Shown here: in pieces, positions 29,284 to 37,640 of the stretch
How the letters are laid out: each line of letters begins with the position of its first letter
How positions within the stretch are numbered: the stretch's first letter is position 1
IMG/VR virus record: IMGVR_UViG_3300030090_002199
Location: 1 to 39,424 of that record
Direction: 5' to 3' (one strand)
Length of the DNA: 39,424 nt
DNA from: a virus
The notes under the pieces: model-generated
Databases searched by the model: none
Seen by the model: the letters and a program-made list of their open reading frames with translations, nothing else
What the model was told of the DNA's origin: nothing
Program-made: the position numbers and the translations under genes

Positions 29284-29579
29284 AGCTATCTAAGGAATAC
29301 ACTAAAAGATATGCCAAGGAACATACGTCTTACACTAAACTTAAAGACGTACTTTCTACACCACCCAAAAATATTCCAGTGGTTGCCATGACTCCACTAC
29401 CACAGTGTATGCCGGATGAATACAAAAACGAATCACCAGTAGTAGCATACAGAGATTATTATTATGGTGAGAAAAAAGATTTTGCTACGTGGAAAACACG
29501 TATGCCAGAGTGGTTTAACCAGCGTAGAAACAAGGAGATAGATAGGGGTATCGTTAAAACTATTAGACATGGGGAATAA
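29046..29579 (+). CDS. Conserved phage protein with DKHVVKM motif (177 aa)
   Basis: 177 residues from MNIFMLDS. Conserved-looking segments: CDKHVVKMMVEYAQLLSTAH, then HPSAVWVRESLYNYTWL, MPDEYKNESPVVAYRDYY and DFATWKTRMPEWF. I recognise this as a widespread family in marine T7- and T4-like phages usually annotated hypothetical; the His/Lys/Asp-rich N-terminus and Trp-rich end hint at a nucleic acid enzyme but no fold is assigned. ATG 29046 is chosen since GGGGG precedes it; the ORF could extend to 29031. Confidence 0.75.
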   Translation: MNIFMLDSAVTSCAEYHCDKHVVKMMVEYAQLLSTAHRVVDDLPDDNADFYKVAHKNHPSAVWVRESLYNYTWLHFLWVELSKEYTKRYAKEHTSYTKLKDVLSTPPKNIPVVAMTPLPQCMPDEYKNESPVVAYRDYYYGEKKDFATWKTRMPEWFNQRRNKEIDRGIVKTIRHGE

Positions 29580-29582
29580 GGA

Positions 29583-29732
29583 ATGAAAAAAATGGGCTGG
29601 AAAGAAGTGTATTTTCAAAGTAAAATACCTATGTTAGACTTAACTATTTTTATTTTTGCCTTACTCATTGCTACAGTGATTATAGCAGGGGTAATAGGTG
29701 GTATTACAGGTGTGATTTTAACCAATTTATAA
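29583..29732 (+). CDS. Small membrane protein (49 aa)
   Basis: 49 residues: basic N-terminus (MKKMGWKEVYFQSK) and a long hydrophobic segment (LTIFIFALLIATVIIAG continuing VIGGITGVIL). GGGG lies several bases upstream; the ATG is three bases after the preceding stop. One span with cytoplasmic N-terminus predicted. Unknown function, part of the early small-gene operon. Confidence 0.68.
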   Translation: MKKMGWKEVYFQSKIPMLDLTIFIFALLIATVIIAGVIGGITGVILTNL

Positions 29733-29742
29733 AGGAGCAGTT

Positions 29743-29910
29743 ATGAAATTACTATTAAATTTAAGTACAACTATTTTAATGAGTGCTTTATTGGGAATCC
29801 TTGTGGCTGAGTATGTCGAGCCTGTTATATGTAGCATTGTGATTATTCCCATAGTGTTATGTCTAAGAGTGTTAACCATGTACAAGTATGACCGAGCATC
29901 GCTACTCTAA
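29743..29910 (+). CDS. Small membrane protein (55 aa)
   Basis: 55 residues: MKLLLNLSTTILMSALLGIL, then VAEYVEPVICSIVIIPIVLC and a basic end (LRVLTMYKYDRASLL). Two hydrophobic spans. AAAGGAG is seven bases before ATG. Last gene before the RNA polymerase. Function unknown; clustered small early membrane proteins in T7-like phages often affect host functions. Confidence 0.68.
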   Translation: MKLLLNLSTTILMSALLGILVAEYVEPVICSIVIIPIVLCLRVLTMYKYDRASLL

Positions 29911-29912
29911 GA

Positions 29913-29968
29913 TTACTCTATAGTATACTCAGTAACCCTGCCCCTTAGTCCAAATAGGGGGTCTAATT
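29913..29968 (-). promoter_or_regulatory. Recurring element, copy 4, inverted, before the RNA polymerase
   Basis: On the minus strand: AATTAGAC, CCCCTATTTGGACTAAGGGG (identical over 20 nt to 24847-24866) and TATACTATAGAGTAA, resembling the ACTATAGGG core of T7-family promoters. On the + strand it lies 14 bases before the polymerase start. If directional, it would drive leftward transcription, antisense to the early genes and sense for the two leftward genes; if a hairpin, orientation may not matter. Confidence 0.5.
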
Positions 29969-29981
29969 ATAAAGGATTGTT

Positions 29982-32474
29982 ATGTTTAAGGAAAAGCTAG
30001 AACCATTAACAAAAGTTACTGCTGATGACCTAGTGAGACAAACTGCATTGGAACAAGAGATGCGAGAGCTAGGGATACACCGCTTTCATAAGCGTGTAGG
30101 AGAACATAAGGAGCGTAAAGAGGAGAGTTTTACCAACTACGGTAAGACTCTACTCTCCAACATTTTTAAGAGCAACAAGGGAACATCTATGCCAGAGGGT
30201 CTTACCCAGTTCATAGAGACTAGCTCCAAGAATGTCGGGGTCGTTCCTGTGAGTGCTAAATTGTTAGCTACGATTGATGCTGAGACAGCTTGTCTAATCG
30301 CAGCCAAAACGATTATCAATTCAATCACAATCAATAGACACTTAACCAGTACAGCTATCCAGATTGGTAAGAACATTGAGACAGAGTGCTGGCTACGTCA
30401 CTTTGAGGGAGAGAATCCTGAATTGTACGAGGTCGTCAAAAAAGACTTGGATAGACGGGCGTTTGGCTACAGCTACAAGCGTAGAAAAATGCGTGAGTCT
30501 GCTGTGAGGGACGGCATAGATGTACCTACGTGGACACGCACTGAGAAAGTACATATTGGCTATAAGATGATTGAATTGTTTATAGTGCATACGGGGTTGT
30601 GTACCATTGATGAAAAGACAGTTAAAAACCAGACTCAGAAGATGCTGGTGGCAACTGAAAAGACTCTGGAATGGATAAATAACCGCAATGATTTTATGGA
30701 GATTCTAGCACCAGAATACTATCCAACAATCGTGCGTCCTAAACCTTGGGAGTATGGTAAGGTTACTGGTGGTGGTTACTATACCGACCACATCAAACCA
30801 CTACAGCTAGTCAAGTATCGAAACAAGCAACATTTAAAAGACTTAGAGTTAGCACACATGCCAAAGGTAATTGACGCATTGAACGCTATGCAGGACACAC
30901 CATACAAAATAAACCAGTATATTTATGGTATCCTGACACACGCCAAAGAAGCCTCGCTATCACTAGGTAACTTACCACAGGCAGAGCTATTGCCACTCCC
31001 ATTAAAACCACATGACATAGCTACGAATGCCGAGGCTAGAAAAAAGTATCGTAAAGAAGCTGTCAAGGTACACACTGAAAACGCTAGGCTCAAGAGTAAG
31101 CGATTGCATTTTGCTATGGTCATGCGGATTGCCAAAAGATTTAGAAATGAGTCTAAGATATTTTTTCCGCACACGCTGGATTTTAGAGGTAGAGCTTACC
31201 ATGTCCCTAATTATCTCAATGGTCAATCAGTGGATTATGCAAAGAGCTTGCTGATGTTTGCCAAAGGTAAGGCAATCACCAAGAAAAACAACGGGGCTTT
31301 CTGGCTGGCTGTGCAGGGAGCTAATTTGTTTGGCTATGATAAAGAGTCCTACGATGAGAGAGTTGCTTGGGTCAATGAAAATTGCGATAACTTTTTGGAG
31401 ATAGCCAAAGACCCATACACGCACCAAGTTTGGGTTGATGCTGACAAGCCTTTTCAGTTCTTGGCATGGTGCAAGGAGTGGTCAGAGTTTCAAGAGCAGG
31501 GCTTTGGGTACGTGTCGCACTTAATATGCTCTATGGATGGCTCTTGTAACGGCATACAGCACTATGCAGCAATTCTAAAGGATGAGGTGGCATCTAAGGC
31601 TGTTAACCTAGTACAAACCAAGGAAACACCAGAGGATGTCTATCAGGTGGTGTGTGACAAAGTTATTAACACGTTGAAGAAACTTAGTGAGCTACAAAAT
31701 GTTGATGATACGATGGCTAAACTGTGGTTGGAGTACGGGGTCAAACGGTCAACAACTAAGCGTACCATTATGACTCTGCCCTACGGTAGCACAAGATATA
31801 GCTGTACCGATTTTGTGCAAGAGGACATCACCAAACGTACCGACAAGGGTGAGAAAAATATCTTTGGTGACAGAGAGTTCCAAGCCTCATCCTACTTGGC
31901 GAGAATCATATGGGATTCTATAGGTGAGATTATTAATTCTGCCAGAGTGGGTATGGATTTTCTACAGAAGTCAGCTAGGGTTATGGCTAAAAGCAATCTG
32001 CCTATCAGGTGGGTAGCTCCCAGTGGGTTTCCTGTCATCCAAGCCTATCCAGAGTTCAAGTCTAAGAGGGTCAAGACTAAGCTATTTGGTGAGGTCATAA
32101 AGCCACGTATAAATGAGGAAACAGAGAAACTAGCAGTCTTGAAAGCTGGAAATTCTCTACCACCTAACTTTATACACAGCCAAGATTCAGCACATTTAAT
32201 GCTTACTGTTGGACATGCTCTTTATAATGGTGTACAATCTTTTTGTAACGTACATGATTCATTCGGCACTGTCGCTGGTGATTGTGAACAGTTAGCAAAG
32301 AGTATTAGAGAAACATTTGTAGACATGTATAAAGATAGCCACTATCTCAAGGACTTTCGAGCATCGCTTGAACCTGTGCTGGATGAGAAAGCAAGGAAGA
32401 AGTTGCCGGATGTCCCGGATAGGGGCGATTTAGACTTGGACAAAGTATTAGATAGCGAGTTCTTTTTTAATTAG
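29982..32474 (+). CDS. Single-subunit DNA-directed RNA polymerase, T7 gp1-like
   Basis: 830 residues (T7 is 883). Catalytic features: motif A MDGSCNGIQHY (Asp about 518), motif B KRSTTKRTIMTLPYGS (Lys about 591, Tyr about 600), and motif C VHDSFGT (Asp about 759). FPHTLDFRGRAY is the conserved region before motif A. It would transcribe middle and late genes from phage-specific promoters, probably the recurring elements in this genome. AAAGGATTGTT precedes the ATG. Confidence 0.97.
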   Translation: MFKEKLEPLTKVTADDLVRQTALEQEMRELGIHRFHKRVGEHKERKEESFTNYGKTLLSNIFKSNKGTSMPEGLTQFIETSSKNVGVVPVSAKLLATIDAETACLIAAKTIINSITINRHLTSTAIQIGKNIETECWLRHFEGENPELYEVVKKDLDRRAFGYSYKRRKMRESAVRDGIDVPTWTRTEKVHIGYKMIELFIVHTGLCTIDEKTVKNQTQKMLVATEKTLEWINNRNDFMEILAPEYYPTIVRPKPWEYGKVTGGGYYTDHIKPLQLVKYRNKQHLKDLELAHMPKVIDALNAMQDTPYKINQYIYGILTHAKEASLSLGNLPQAELLPLPLKPHDIATNAEARKKYRKEAVKVHTENARLKSKRLHFAMVMRIAKRFRNESKIFFPHTLDFRGRAYHVPNYLNGQSVDYAKSLLMFAKGKAITKKNNGAFWLAVQGANLFGYDKESYDERVAWVNENCDNFLEIAKDPYTHQVWVDADKPFQFLAWCKEWSEFQEQGFGYVSHLICSMDGSCNGIQHYAAILKDEVASKAVNLVQTKETPEDVYQVVCDKVINTLKKLSELQNVDDTMAKLWLEYGVKRSTTKRTIMTLPYGSTRYSCTDFVQEDITKRTDKGEKNIFGDREFQASSYLARIIWDSIGEIINSARVGMDFLQKSARVMAKSNLPIRWVAPSGFPVIQAYPEFKSKRVKTKLFGEVIKPRINEETEKLAVLKAGNSLPPNFIHSQDSAHLMLTVGHALYNGVQSFCNVHDSFGTVAGDCEQLAKSIRETFVDMYKDSHYLKDFRASLEPVLDEKARKKLPDVPDRGDLDLDKVLDSEFFFN

Positions 32475-32502
32475 TACCCGTTATTGGACAAGGGCAACAG
32501 AT
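32469..32502 (+). promoter_or_regulatory. Recurring element, copy 5, before the SSB gene
   Basis: AATTAGTA, CCCGTTATTGGACAAGGG and CAACAGAT, close to copy 3 at 24839 with small indels. It overlaps the RNA polymerase stop. In T7, the phi2.5 promoter precedes the SSB gene, which supports a promoter reading. It lacks the TATACTAWAGAG tail of copies 3 and 4. Confidence 0.5.
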
Positions 32503-32525
32503 ACCAATTTTAGAAAAGGAAATTT

Positions 32526-33101
32526 ATGGCTTCAAAATATCAAACTTTTACAACCCCTACGGGGATAGCCCAATACCCTTATCTATCTGAGCCAGATACA
32601 AAATTCTCAGAGGAAGGGGATTACAAGGTCAACATTATTCTTCCTAAAGAAAAGGCAGACCCAATCATCAAACAGATTGATGAGGTAGTATCCGCTAACA
32701 TTGCTGAAATCAAGAAGTCTAAGAGCAAAGTTAAGGAAGCTAACCTGCCCTATTTTAATGAAGAAGTTGAGGGCAAAGAAACAGGCAATGTCATTATCAA
32801 GTTCAAATCTAAGGGGGCATACAAGCCAGCCATTTTTGACAGTAAAGGAAAACCAATGCTTCAGTCTAATATTTGGGCTGGCTCTGAGTTGAAGGTAAAC
32901 GCAGCCATAGCACCGTTTTACACAGCTATGGTGGGAGCAGGAGTATCTTTAAGACTGAGGGCTGTACAGGTCATCCAGTATGTAGAGGGTGGTGCAGGTG
33001 CAGGTCGTTTTGGTTTTGAAGAAGAAGCAGGTTTTACCCAAGAAAGTGACAAAACAGATGAACCATTGGCAACGAATACAGAGGAAGACGAGGACTTCTA
33101 A
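32526..33101 (+). CDS. Single-stranded DNA-binding protein, T7 gp2.5-like
   Basis: 191 residues (T7 gp2.5 is 232). N-terminal beta-rich OB-fold-like part (ASKYQTFTTPTGIAQYPYLS, YKVNIILPKEKAD) and a very acidic C-terminal tail ending EEDEDF with the terminal Phe typical of gp2.5, which contacts polymerase and helicase. Coats ssDNA at the fork and promotes annealing. AAAAGGAAATTT precedes the ATG. Confidence 0.9.
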   Translation: MASKYQTFTTPTGIAQYPYLSEPDTKFSEEGDYKVNIILPKEKADPIIKQIDEVVSANIAEIKKSKSKVKEANLPYFNEEVEGKETGNVIIKFKSKGAYKPAIFDSKGKPMLQSNIWAGSELKVNAAIAPFYTAMVGAGVSLRLRAVQVIQYVEGGAGAGRFGFEEEAGFTQESDKTDEPLATNTEEDEDF

Positions 33102-33456
33102 GTATCGTAGTGGTCTGGAAGCGTCAGTTGCACAACAGCTAGATTCTCTAAAAGTTAGCTACGATTATGAGAAACTGGTACTTAATTACACCCGTCCTGC
33201 AAAGGCACATAAGTATACTCCCGACTTTGTGCTGAACAATGGGGTAATTGTGGAGTGCAAAGGACGTTTCCTGACTGCCGACAGACAGAAGATGATTTTA
33301 GTAAAGCAACAAAACCCGTTAGCCGATATTAGATTTGTATTTTCTAATGCACAAACAAGAATATCCAAGTTGTCAAAGACAACATATGCAATGTGGTGCG
33401 ACAGAAACGAATTTATGTGGGCTGATAAATTTATACCTGATGATTGGATAACATAA
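33058..33456 (+). CDS. Endonuclease I (Holliday junction resolvase), T7 gp3-like
   Basis: 132 residues from MNHWQRIQRK. The active site is complete: Glu in RSGLEASV, Asp in YTPDFVL, and Glu and Lys in VECKG, matching T7 E20, D55, E65 and K67. C-terminal ADKFIPDDWI also matches T7 ADKLIPAEWI. It resolves branched DNA and digests host DNA. The start is uncertain: ATG 33058 has only a weak ribosome site and overlaps the SSB gene by 44 bases. Confidence 0.92.
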   Translation: MNHWQRIQRKTRTSKYRSGLEASVAQQLDSLKVSYDYEKLVLNYTRPAKAHKYTPDFVLNNGVIVECKGRFLTADRQKMILVKQQNPLADIRFVFSNAQTRISKLSKTTYAMWCDRNEFMWADKFIPDDWIT

Positions 33457-34052
33457 TGATTAAATTTTTATTAATACTATTAGTTGTACTTGTATCTCCC
33501 TTTAGTGTTGCAGGTGATGATTTCAAAACATCTGAACACAATTTTAATTTTCAAGGGGATAAGCTAGGCTTGAAGGTTAGGTCGTTGTACGGTAGTTCTT
33601 ACAACCATTTGGAATTTGGATATAAACCTTGGAAACCTGTTGAGGTAGGGTTTAGATACGCAGAAAGTGGTAGTACAACTGAGTCTAATTATAAGTTGAA
33701 ACATACTTTAGGCAAGTGGTGGGGCGTTGACATGGCACACCAGCTAGAGTATCGGACTTTTAGTGGTGACACGACAGACTACTATCGGTGGCGAATTATT
33801 GTAGGCTACAAGAAAAAGTTTGGTGACAATTGGGCTGTTTGGGGTAAGGTACAACCAAGGTGGAAGTACTATACCGCAAATGATTTGGTAAATGATGGTG
33901 CTATTGATGACATCAAATCGCAGATAGGCGTGGATTACACTCGTAATAAAGTTACGTTCACTCCATTTATTCAAGTAATGAATCATGGCGATGCTGGTGG
34001 GTATCGAATGGACAACACAACATTAGGAACAAATCTTACAATTAAATTTTAG
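33456..34052 (+). CDS. Predicted outer-membrane beta-barrel protein with signal peptide
   Basis: 198 residues. N-terminal signal peptide MIKFLLILLVVLVSPFSVAG, predicted cleavage after SVA. The mature part alternates aromatic/hydrophobic and polar residues (HLEFGYKPWKPVEVGFRYAE, YYRWRIIVGYKKKFGDNWAV, VTFTPFIQV) and ends LTIKF with a C-terminal Phe, the usual outer-membrane barrel assembly signal. Length and strand pattern resemble small porins such as the KdgM type, but I cannot prove it. It sits between endonuclease I and primase genes, coupled by TAATG. A role in superinfection exclusion or envelope change is inferred. Confidence 0.75.
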   Translation: MIKFLLILLVVLVSPFSVAGDDFKTSEHNFNFQGDKLGLKVRSLYGSSYNHLEFGYKPWKPVEVGFRYAESGSTTESNYKLKHTLGKWWGVDMAHQLEYRTFSGDTTDYYRWRIIVGYKKKFGDNWAVWGKVQPRWKYYTANDLVNDGAIDDIKSQIGVDYTRNKVTFTPFIQVMNHGDAGGYRMDNTTLGTNLTIKF

Positions 34053-34060
34053 GAGAACAT

Positions 34061-35638
34061 ATGGAATCTACGAGCGAGTTTGTTTTTCACGCTCCCTGTG
34101 ATTCCTGTGGTTCTAAAGATAATGTAGCAGTGTACAGTGATGGACATGGGTATTGTTTTGGATGTGCAAAGCATTACCCTGTCTACACTGGACAGCCAGC
34201 AAAGAATGGATGTGCCGATTTAATATCTGGAGATTACAAGACATTAAAATCTAGGAAAATTGAAATAGGCACAACTGAAAAGTTTAGTTACAGTCTTGGC
34301 AAGTACAATGGAAAGGTTGTACAGATTGCAAGCTACCATGATGTCAATGGTAGTATTGTAGCTCAGAAGTTACGCTATCAAGACAAAACATTTCAGTGGC
34401 TAGGCGATAGTAAAAAAGCTACACTATTCGGACAGAACCTATGGGGGTCGGGCGGTAAGATGGTCACAGTCTGTGAGGGTGAGATAGATGCGATGTCTAT
34501 GTCACAAGCACTAGGAAATAAGTGGGCTGTTACAAGTATCAAGAGTGGAGCTAATGGAGCTAAGAGAGATGTACAAGCTAACTTTGAATGGTTAGATAGC
34601 TTTGAAAAGGTTATATTTTGTTTTGACCAAGATGAGGCAGGTAGGGATTCTGCATTAGAATGTGCTAAATTGTTTAGTCCTTCAAAAGCAAAGGTCATGG
34701 CATTGCCTCTCAATGATGCTAACGAAATGGTAAAGCAAGGCAGAGAAAGGGAATTGATACAAGCCTTTTGGAACGCCAAGACTTTTACACCTGACGGCAT
34801 CGTAGCTGGTACTGACATCTATGATATTGTACTCAAGGTAGACGATAGGAAATCTATTGACTACCCTTTTTTCGCCATCAATGAGAAGACACATGGGATG
34901 CGAAAGAATGAATTAGTTACAGTGACAGCAGGGTCGGGGATTGGAAAATCTTTATTCGCTCGGCACGTAGCACACAACTTGTTGATTAGCGGTGAGCGTG
35001 TTGGTTATGTGGCTCTTGAGGAAAACTTACAACGTACTGCATTGGGTATTATGGGTATCGAATTACAACACCCGTTGCATTTGAATAGGGATGGAATTGA
35101 TGAAAAATTATTTCGTGACGCTTTCGATTATACTGTTGGTAGTGGCCGCTTTTATTTATACAACCATTTTGGGTCTACGCAATCTGATAATTTAATATCC
35201 AAAATACGTTATCTAGCAAAGGGCTGTGAATGTGATTGGATATTTTTAGACCACCTAAGTATTATTGTTAGTGGTATTGGGGATGGTGATGAACGTAGAA
35301 TTATAGACAACACAATGACCTCATTAAAATGTTTGACTGAGGAAACTGGTGTCGGTATGATGTTGATAAGCCATCTACGTAGACCAAGTGGTGACGAGGG
35401 ATTTGAGAATGGTAAGATGACTAACTTAAATTCTTTACGTGGTTCACATGCAATAGCCCAGTTATCAGATATGGTTATTGGATTGGAAAGAAACCAACAA
35501 GACGTTGAACACAAGAATGTAACGACTGTAAGAGTTTTGAAAAACAGGTACTCTGGGGATTGTGGAGAGAGTGGTCAACTGGTTTACGACCCAATCAAAG
35601 GAGTGATGACAGAGTTTAATACGGGAGAAGATTATTAA
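34061..35638 (+). CDS. DNA primase-helicase, T7 gp4-like
   Basis: 525 residues (T7 gp4 is 566). Zinc finger CDSCGSKDN...YCFGCAKH (Cys at 14 and 17 and a second CxxC near 32-35), TOPRIM VTVCEGEIDAMSM (about 138), helicase Walker A TAGSGIGKS (about 291) and Walker B WIFLDHLSII (about 394), plus LRGSHAIAQLSD. It makes primers and unwinds DNA at the fork. AGGAG precedes the ATG. Confidence 0.96.
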   Translation: MESTSEFVFHAPCDSCGSKDNVAVYSDGHGYCFGCAKHYPVYTGQPAKNGCADLISGDYKTLKSRKIEIGTTEKFSYSLGKYNGKVVQIASYHDVNGSIVAQKLRYQDKTFQWLGDSKKATLFGQNLWGSGGKMVTVCEGEIDAMSMSQALGNKWAVTSIKSGANGAKRDVQANFEWLDSFEKVIFCFDQDEAGRDSALECAKLFSPSKAKVMALPLNDANEMVKQGRERELIQAFWNAKTFTPDGIVAGTDIYDIVLKVDDRKSIDYPFFAINEKTHGMRKNELVTVTAGSGIGKSLFARHVAHNLLISGERVGYVALEENLQRTALGIMGIELQHPLHLNRDGIDEKLFRDAFDYTVGSGRFYLYNHFGSTQSDNLISKIRYLAKGCECDWIFLDHLSIIVSGIGDGDERRIIDNTMTSLKCLTEETGVGMMLISHLRRPSGDEGFENGKMTNLNSLRGSHAIAQLSDMVIGLERNQQDVEHKNVTTVRVLKNRYSGDCGESGQLVYDPIKGVMTEFNTGEDY

Positions 35639-35651
35639 AACTACAACTAAG

Positions 35652-35834
35652 ATGGGATGGGTTGAAGTTGTCTTAGAAGCTCTTGATGAAGTCAACAAAA
35701 GTTCAGATAGAGTAGCTATCATTGATGTAGCTAAAAATGAATCAGCGACATTACTTGATTATGCTCTTTCAGAGTTAGAGCAAGAAAATGGAAACGCCTG
35801 TCGAATTGAAGTACGTATGAATACTTTACATTAA
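35652..35834 (+). CDS. Small hypothetical protein between helicase and polymerase (60 aa)
   Basis: 60 residues: MGWVEVVLEALDEVNKSSDR, then VAIIDVAKNESATLLDYALS and an EVRMNTLH end. No family recognised. ATG 35652 has no nearby ribosome site, while GGGAG at 35623-35627 sits just before in-frame ATT codons (35631, 35634), giving a KTTTKMGWVEV start, so a non-ATG start is possible. The ORF and its position, directly before the polymerase, suggest a real gene. Confidence 0.6.
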   Translation: MGWVEVVLEALDEVNKSSDRVAIIDVAKNESATLLDYALSELEQENGNACRIEVRMNTLH

Positions 35835-35843
35835 GGAGATGTT

Positions 35844-37640
35844 ATGGGATGTAAACATCAACCACATCAAGGAAAAGAATATATCATCGACATTGAAACT
35901 AATGGGCTACTCGATGATGTGACCAAGGTTCATTGCTTAGTCTTAAAGGATATACGTTCTAATGTAATCCAGACATTTAGTAATGATATAAATTGTAATG
36001 GGGCTGTTGAGCAGGGTATTGAATTAATAAATAATGCTGAGTTGATTGTTGGACACAACATTATTAAATATGATTTACCAGTGTTGAGAAAAATATACCC
36101 TCGTTGCAATGACCTCAAAAATGTTTTTGATACTTTAGTTGCTTCACGTTTAATCTGGTCAGACTTACGAGACTTAGATGCTAAGTCAAAAGTTAATGCT
36201 GAGTTATTGGCACACAGAGCGTGGGGGTCACATGCGTTAAAAGCATGGGGAATAAGACTAGGAAATCATAAAGCTGAGATAGATACTGATTGGTCTGTAC
36301 TAACTAAGGAAATGTTAGACTATTGCATACAGGACGTAGAGGTCACTCACTTGTTGTACCAAAAGATTTTGGATAAAAAATATTCCGAGCAAGCATTAAA
36401 ACTCGAACATGATGTAGCCAAAATTATAGGTAAGCAAGAGAGATACGGTATTATGTTTGACGTTAACAAAGGGAAAGAATTACATGCTAGTTTATCCAAA
36501 AGAAGAAGTGAAATCAAAACAGAATTACAGAAGGTTTTTCCCCCTCTTGAAAAGACGACTATCTTTGTGCCGAAAGTCAATAACAAAAAACAAGGTTATG
36601 TTAAAGGTAAGAGGGTAAGAAAAGTAGAGCTTGTAGATTTTAACCCCTCATCGAGACAACACATTGCTAACAGATTAAAATACAAAGGGTGGAAGCCTAA
36701 AGAATTTACTCCAGATGGCTCACCTAAAGTAGATGATAAAGTTTTAAATGAATTAGATTTTCCAGAAGCAAAACTGTTAGCTGAGTATTTCTTATTAGAA
36801 AAAAGAATTGGCATGTTAGCAGAGGGTCAACAGGCATATTTAAAGTTAGAAAGAGAGGGACGTTTGCATGGAAGCGTCAACACTAATGGTGCTGTTACAG
36901 GCAGAAGCACAGCAAGTAGTCCTAACCTTCAGCAAGTTCCAGCCGTATATGCTCCATATGGGAAAGAGTTTAGAGAACTTTTCACCGTGCCGGATAATCA
37001 TTCGATGGTTGGAGTGGATATGTCAGGTATTGAAGTTAGATGTCTCGCTCATTTTCTTACTCGCTACGATAATGGCGAATATTCTAAGATAGTTTTAGAA
37101 GGAGACATCCACACTGCTAACCAAGAAGCTGCAGGACTCGAAACTAGAGACTTAGCAAAACGATTTTTTTATTGTTGGTTATATGGTGGTGGTGTTGGTA
37201 AGATTGCAGAAGTTACAGGCAAGAGTGTTAAGGAAGCTAAGAAAGTTAAAGAGCGTTTCCTTAACAGGATGCCAGCTTTAGCAAAACTTATTGAGCAGGT
37301 GCGTAAGTCTGCTGAGAGAGGCTACTTGATTGGACTAGACAAGAGAGTAGTTAAAGTTAGAAATACATTTAGTGCGTTAAATACATTGTTGCAAAGTGCT
37401 GGTGCGTTGTGTGCAAAGCAATGGTTAGTTGAGTTTAATGAAGCAATGCATGGACAGCAACATGTTAAACAATTATTGTGGGTGCATGATGAAATACAAA
37501 TACAATGTCCTAATGAGTATGCACAGTATGTAGGTGAGGAAGCTGTGGATTGTATTAAGAGAGCCGGGAAATCTTTAAACATGCGTATCCCTTTGGACGG
37601 TGAGTTCAAGATAGGCACTAACTGGAGTGAGACACACTAA
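35844..37640 (+). CDS. DNA polymerase family A with 3'-5' exonuclease, T7 gp5-like
   Basis: 598 residues, shorter than T7 gp5 (704). Exonuclease motifs: IIDIETNG (Asp16, Glu18), HNIIKYDLPVL and YCIQDVEVTH. Polymerase motifs: A VGVDMSGIEVR (Asp about 392), B RDLAKRFFYCWLYG (Lys about 438; Tyr at the E. coli Phe762 position, as in T7) and C VHDEIQI (about 548). Replicates the phage genome. AAGGAG precedes the ATG. Tyr762-type polymerases are associated with fast virulent phages. Confidence 0.97.
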   Translation: MGCKHQPHQGKEYIIDIETNGLLDDVTKVHCLVLKDIRSNVIQTFSNDINCNGAVEQGIELINNAELIVGHNIIKYDLPVLRKIYPRCNDLKNVFDTLVASRLIWSDLRDLDAKSKVNAELLAHRAWGSHALKAWGIRLGNHKAEIDTDWSVLTKEMLDYCIQDVEVTHLLYQKILDKKYSEQALKLEHDVAKIIGKQERYGIMFDVNKGKELHASLSKRRSEIKTELQKVFPPLEKTTIFVPKVNNKKQGYVKGKRVRKVELVDFNPSSRQHIANRLKYKGWKPKEFTPDGSPKVDDKVLNELDFPEAKLLAEYFLLEKRIGMLAEGQQAYLKLEREGRLHGSVNTNGAVTGRSTASSPNLQQVPAVYAPYGKEFRELFTVPDNHSMVGVDMSGIEVRCLAHFLTRYDNGEYSKIVLEGDIHTANQEAAGLETRDLAKRFFYCWLYGGGVGKIAEVTGKSVKEAKKVKERFLNRMPALAKLIEQVRKSAERGYLIGLDKRVVKVRNTFSALNTLLQSAGALCAKQWLVEFNEAMHGQQHVKQLLWVHDEIQIQCPNEYAQYVGEEAVDCIKRAGKSLNMRIPLDGEFKIGTNWSETH

